Shown here: positions 12,125 to 14,972 of the stretch, piece after piece | How positions within the stretch are numbered: the first letter of the stretch is position 1 | How the letters are laid out: the number at the start of each line of letters is the position of its first letter | NCBI GenBank assembly: GCA_013041975.1 | Contig: JABDQZ010000133.1 | Span: 1-14,972 of the forward strand | Length of the DNA: 14,972 nucleotides | DNA from: Gammaproteobacteria bacterium | Lineage (GTDB): Bacteria; Pseudomonadota; Gammaproteobacteria; Chromatiales; Chromatiaceae | Reading direction: 5' to 3' | Position numbers and translations under genes: made by a program | Notes under the pieces: generated by a model | Seen by the model: the letters and a program-made list of their open reading frames with translations, nothing else | What the model was told of the DNA's origin: nothing | The model's database searches: none

Positions 12125-14972
12125 ACCCTGGGCAATCTCTGCCAGGGCTTTGAATGACTGCTCAGCCAATACTTGTAATTCGTCAATCAGTTCAAAAGCT
12201 TTATCAGCATACCCATCGCGACAATAATGTTCTATTTTACGTGCTAATTCATGAAGCTGCATGGCAGCATGAGCGCCTGAACTGCTTCCTAGGGTGTGGC
12301 TATGAAATTCAAGCGCTTGTGCATCATGGTTGCTTTTAGCTTCTAAAATATTACTGATCAGTTTGTTTGCTTCTATAATATAGAATTCCAGTAGTTCAGG
12401 TACTATTTCTTCTGAAGTATCGTGTATTAATTGTGTAATGACTTTATCATCAACCAGTTCGGTTCCATTGTGGGTTGATGATGAAGTATTCTCTAGAATT
12501 GGTTCTGGTGAAGTCGCAGCGATCGAAGTTTCAAGTGTGGTCCATTTTACGATGCATCGTAGCATGTCCTCCTTGTTACAAGGCTTAGACAAATGATCAT
12601 TCATACCTTCGGTTAAATATCGGTCGATTTCTTCTTCCATGGTATGTGCAGTAAGAGCGATGATTGGTGTAGGGCTATCCTGTTTTTCCAGTTTTCTTAG
12701 CTCATGGGTTGCACTGATACCATCCATCAGTGGCATGGAAATATCCATAAGAACAATGTCGAAGTCAGCTTTTTTAAAGACTTCTATCGCCTCAATTCCA
12801 TTTTTTGCAAATTCATGCTGAATGCCAGCGCTTGAGAGATAACTTCCAAAGACCATTCGGTTTGCCTCGTTGTCTTCTGCTATAAGTACCTTGATGTGTT
12901 CATTGTGAATGATTGTTTTTGGCTTGAACTGGTGCTCGTAAGAAATGACATTTTCTTCACTTTCAAATTCCAGCTTGATATTAAATTCGAAGATGGAACC
13001 ACCGTGGTCCTTGTTTGAAGAAAACCGGATACTGCCTTTCATAAGTTCGGAGAGTTGTTTTGATATCGTCAGACCAAGGCCGCTACCCTCCTGTTTCCTG
13101 GAGTGAGACTGATCGCTCATAGTGAACTCATCAAAAAGAATCTTTTGAAAGTCTTGCGAAATACCAATGCCAGTATCAATAACCTGTGTTATCAGCCTGA
13201 ATGATTTATCATCAATGGGTTCGTAAAAACATTTAACGTCAACTTGGCCTTTGTCAGTAAACTTGACGGCATTGTTGATCAAATTAATAAGAATCTGCCT
13301 TATTCGTGTTGCGTCACCTAAAGCAAACTTTGGCACATCGGGGTCAATATTGAGCTTGAGCTGGAGTCCTTTGTTTTCCGCATGGGTATTCAACATTTCT
13401 TTTGTGTTGCTGAAAATTTCATGAAGCCTTAATGGGTGGGGCTCAAGTTTCATTTTGCCGGCTTTCATTCTGGAGAAGTCAAGAATTGTATTGATGATTT
13501 CCAATAATTGTTTGCCGGATTGTTCGCCGGTTTTAACTAGATTCGATTGATTCTGGTTAAGCCCTGTAATTTTAAGCATATCCAGTATGCCAAGGACAGC
13601 CCCAAGGGGTGTACGGATTTCATGGCTCATGGTAGCTAAAAAACGACTTTTGGCCTCATTGGCCATTTCCGCTTCTTGGCGCGCATTTTTAAGGTTTTCT
13701 TCAGTTTTTTTCTGCTCACTGATGTCGGTGAAATGTGCAACGTAATGCGTTCTGTTTCCATCAGTATCATAAACAGAGGATATGCTGAGATATTCCGGAT
13801 AGACTTCGCCGTTTTTACGAATGTTCAGTATTTCTCCTTTCCATTCTCCATTCGATCTTATTTGTTGCCACATTTCATCGTAAAAGGCTTTATCGTGGAG
13901 GCCTGACTTTAAAAAATCACGCGGGTTTTTACCGATAACTTCAGCTTCTTTATAGCCGGTCACCTTTTCGAAGGCTCTGTTGGTTCGAATACAATTAACC
14001 TGGTCATCAGTGATGAAGATGGGTTCGATTGTTTCGAATGCTTTAGCCGAAAGACGCAACTCTGTCTCAATACGATTCCGCTCGCTTATATCTCGAATGA
14101 AAGCGATAAAAATACTGCCAGTTTCGATTTCGATGGGTGATATCGCAATTTCTATCAGTAGCTCGTTTCCTGATTTGTGAAGGGCTGGTAATTCAAGCCG
14201 TTTTCCAAAAACGGCTCCTACACCCGTATCGATATAATGCTTCATTCCCTGCTGATGAGCTTCTCGAAGATGTTCTGGAATTATAAAATCCGCCAATGTT
14301 TTATTTATAATATCCTCCCGGGTCCATCCAAAAATAATTTCAGCCGTGCTGTTATAGTCAAGTACCAATCCATTGGTGTCGATGGTAATTAATCCATCGA
14401 GAGAAGCCGATAGCATGGCATTGGTTTTCGCCTCGTTTTCCGTTGATTCTTTCAGAAGTTGATTTTGGACTACCAGGCTATTTTCCAGGTTTTCGTAACT
14501 GTTTTTTAGTTTGAATGACATGTCATTAAATGACTTTGTTAATTCAGCTATTTCATCTGACCCATTGACTTCAATTTGATGGCCCGGCCCTTTGCTCGAA
14601 ATTAATTGGGTTCCTGATTTCAACCGACTGAGTTGCGCGGTGAGATAAGTGCCTAACAGGAAAGAAAATAAAGCGACTAGAATCACTTCCAGTCCTGCAA
14701 TACTGATACTCCAGTTTTTGGTTTCAGATAAGACTCTTTGGATATTATCGATAGACATTCCCATGGTAATTTCTCCATAGGCTATGCCGCTTTCTATAAT
14801 TTCTGTGCTTACGTCAAAAACACCGTCATTGACACCAGCTAATTGATAATCAACATTTCGTGGGGTTTTTAGAAATTCGTCAGGACCAGCTTCTGAAAGT
14901 GTAATGCCTTGTGATGCTATTTTTACGTAGACGATCTCCGGATTGGATACAATTTCTTTGGTAAAACTCTCT
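12107..14972 (-). CDS. Hybrid sensor histidine kinase: periplasmic sensor-TM-HAMP-PAS-PAS-HisKA-HATPase-REC-Hpt (N-terminus cut by window edge)
   Basis: The frame stays open to the right edge, so the methionine at 14764 is internal and the true start is outside. The visible N-terminus (VYVKIASQG, then GVFDVSTEI and AYGEITMGMS) looks like the last strands of a periplasmic Cache/PDC-like sensor. Then come one membrane helix (about 14640-14710), a HAMP region, two PAS domains ending in FIRDISERN and HFTDISEQ, HisKA with phospho-accepting His in MSHEIRTPLG (13622-13624), an HATPase with NNAVKF, DTGIGI and GSGLGL, a receiver with IAEDN and phospho-accepting Asp in VLMDISMP (12743-12745), and a C-terminal Hpt with HTLGSSSG (His at 12296-12298). 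The Hpt lacks the usual Lys three residues after the His (HxLK becomes HTLG). It phosphorylates an unseen response regulator. It overlaps the convergent operon by 18 bases, so a role in controlling this locus is plausible but unproven. Confidence 0.92.
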   Translation of the reverse strand, partial: ESFTKEIVSNPEIVYVKIASQGITLSEAGPDEFLKTPRNVDYQLAGVNDGVFDVSTEIIESGIAYGEITMGMSIDNIQRVLSETKNWSISIAGLEVILVALFSFLLGTYLTAQLSRLKSGTQLISSKGPGHQIEVNGSDEIAELTKSFNDMSFKLKNSYENLENSLVVQNQLLKESTENEAKTNAMLSASLDGLITIDTNGLVLDYNSTAEIIFGWTREDIINKTLADFIIPEHLREAHQQGMKHYIDTGVGAVFGKRLELPALHKSGNELLIEIAISPIEIETGSIFIAFIRDISERNRIETELRLSAKAFETIEPIFITDDQVNCIRTNRAFEKVTGYKEAEVIGKNPRDFLKSGLHDKAFYDEMWQQIRSNGEWKGEILNIRKNGEVYPEYLSISSVYDTDGNRTHYVAHFTDISEQKKTEENLKNARQEAEMANEAKSRFLATMSHEIRTPLGAVLGILDMLKITGLNQNQSNLVKTGEQSGKQLLEIINTILDFSRMKAGKMKLEPHPLRLHEIFSNTKEMLNTHAENKGLQLKLNIDPDVPKFALGDATRIRQILINLINNAVKFTDKGQVDVKCFYEPIDDKSFRLITQVIDTGIGISQDFQKILFDEFTMSDQSHSRKQEGSGLGLTISKQLSELMKGSIRFSSNKDHGGSIFEFNIKLEFESEENVISYEHQFKPKTIIHNEHIKVLIAEDNEANRMVFGSYLSSAGIQHEFAKNGIEAIEVFKKADFDIVLMDISMPLMDGISATHELRKLEKQDSPTPIIALTAHTMEEEIDRYLTEGMNDHLSKPCNKEDMLRCIVKWTTLETSIAATSPEPILENTSSSTHNGTELVDDKVITQLIHDTSEEIVPELLEFYIIEANKLISNILEAKSNHDAQALEFHSHTLGSSSGAHAAMQLHELARKIEHYCRDGYADKAFELIDELQVLAEQSFKALAEIAQGLAASQ
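12126..12151 (+). terminator. Possible hairpin terminator at the end of the plus-strand operon
   Basis: CCCTGG (12126-12131) pairs perfectly with CCAGGG (12142-12147) around a 10-base loop, one base after the Lcl_C-like gene's stop. Only CTTTG follows, so the U tract is poor. The hairpin also lies inside the last codons of the convergent kinase gene, where coding constraint could create it by chance. Confidence 0.3.

Noticed and set aside
12107..14764. A kinase gene starting at the methionine at 14764
   Set aside because: The frame is open to the right edge and the residues before that methionine (for example VYVKIASQG) read as sensor-domain strands, so the gene is 5' truncated by the window.

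Overview
The window reads as an exopolysaccharide or surface-glycan biosynthesis and control locus of a moderately AT-rich Gram-negative bacterium, most likely a gammaproteobacterium. The evidence is the gene set (GDP-heptose enzymes, Wzy/WaaL-like membrane protein, monotopic phosphoglycosyl transferase, WecG/TagA-type transferase, hybrid kinase with HAMP-PAS-REC-Hpt) and four sigma-54-type promoters. No ribosomal, tRNA, IS or phage sequence is visible, so genus cannot be fixed.

Layout. (1) 1-1719, minus strand: a tight operon hddA > gmhA > hddC (hddC runs off the left edge) for a D-glycero-D-manno-heptose nucleotide sugar. (2) 2003-3331, minus strand: a 442-aa O-antigen polymerase/ligase-like protein with its own terminator. 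(3) 3675-6393, plus strand: GT4 glycosyltransferase, GT2 glycosyltransferase and an unrecognised five-helix membrane protein. (4) 6636-12124, plus strand: a compact operon of phosphoglycosyl transferase, a three-part protein that looks like a degenerate nucleotidyltransferase + left-handed beta-helix + degenerate phosphoglycosyl transferase, a stand-alone STAS protein, a metallophosphoesterase, a GT26 glycosyltransferase fused to two STAS domains, and a small membrane-anchored Lcl_C/DUF1566-like protein. (5) 12107-14972, minus strand: a hybrid sensor kinase, overlapping the previous operon tail to tail and truncated by the right edge.

Regulation is the main non-coding signal. All three intergenic regions contain -24/-12 (sigma-54) promoters of the form GGCAT...TGC with exact 12-base spacing, four in total, pointing into hddA, wzy, the GT4 gene and the phosphoglycosyl transferase gene. 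Upstream of each lies the same palindrome, TTGCAAATTGCAA or a close variant, as expected for the binding site of one enhancer-binding protein. The divergent wzy/GT4 promoters share one such region. Sugar supply, assembly, polymerisation and the STAS-containing operon therefore look like one RpoN-controlled regulon.

Working model (inference): GDP-heptose is made by the left operon; the phosphoglycosyl transferase starts a lipid-linked repeat unit; GT26, GT4 and GT2 enzymes extend it; the Wzy-like protein polymerises or transfers it; STAS modules, one of them fused directly to a glycosyltransferase, could couple a phosphorylation switch to synthesis. The analogy is the Vibrio fischeri syp locus, which also combines sigma-54 promoters, a STAS protein and hybrid kinases, although the gene content here is different.
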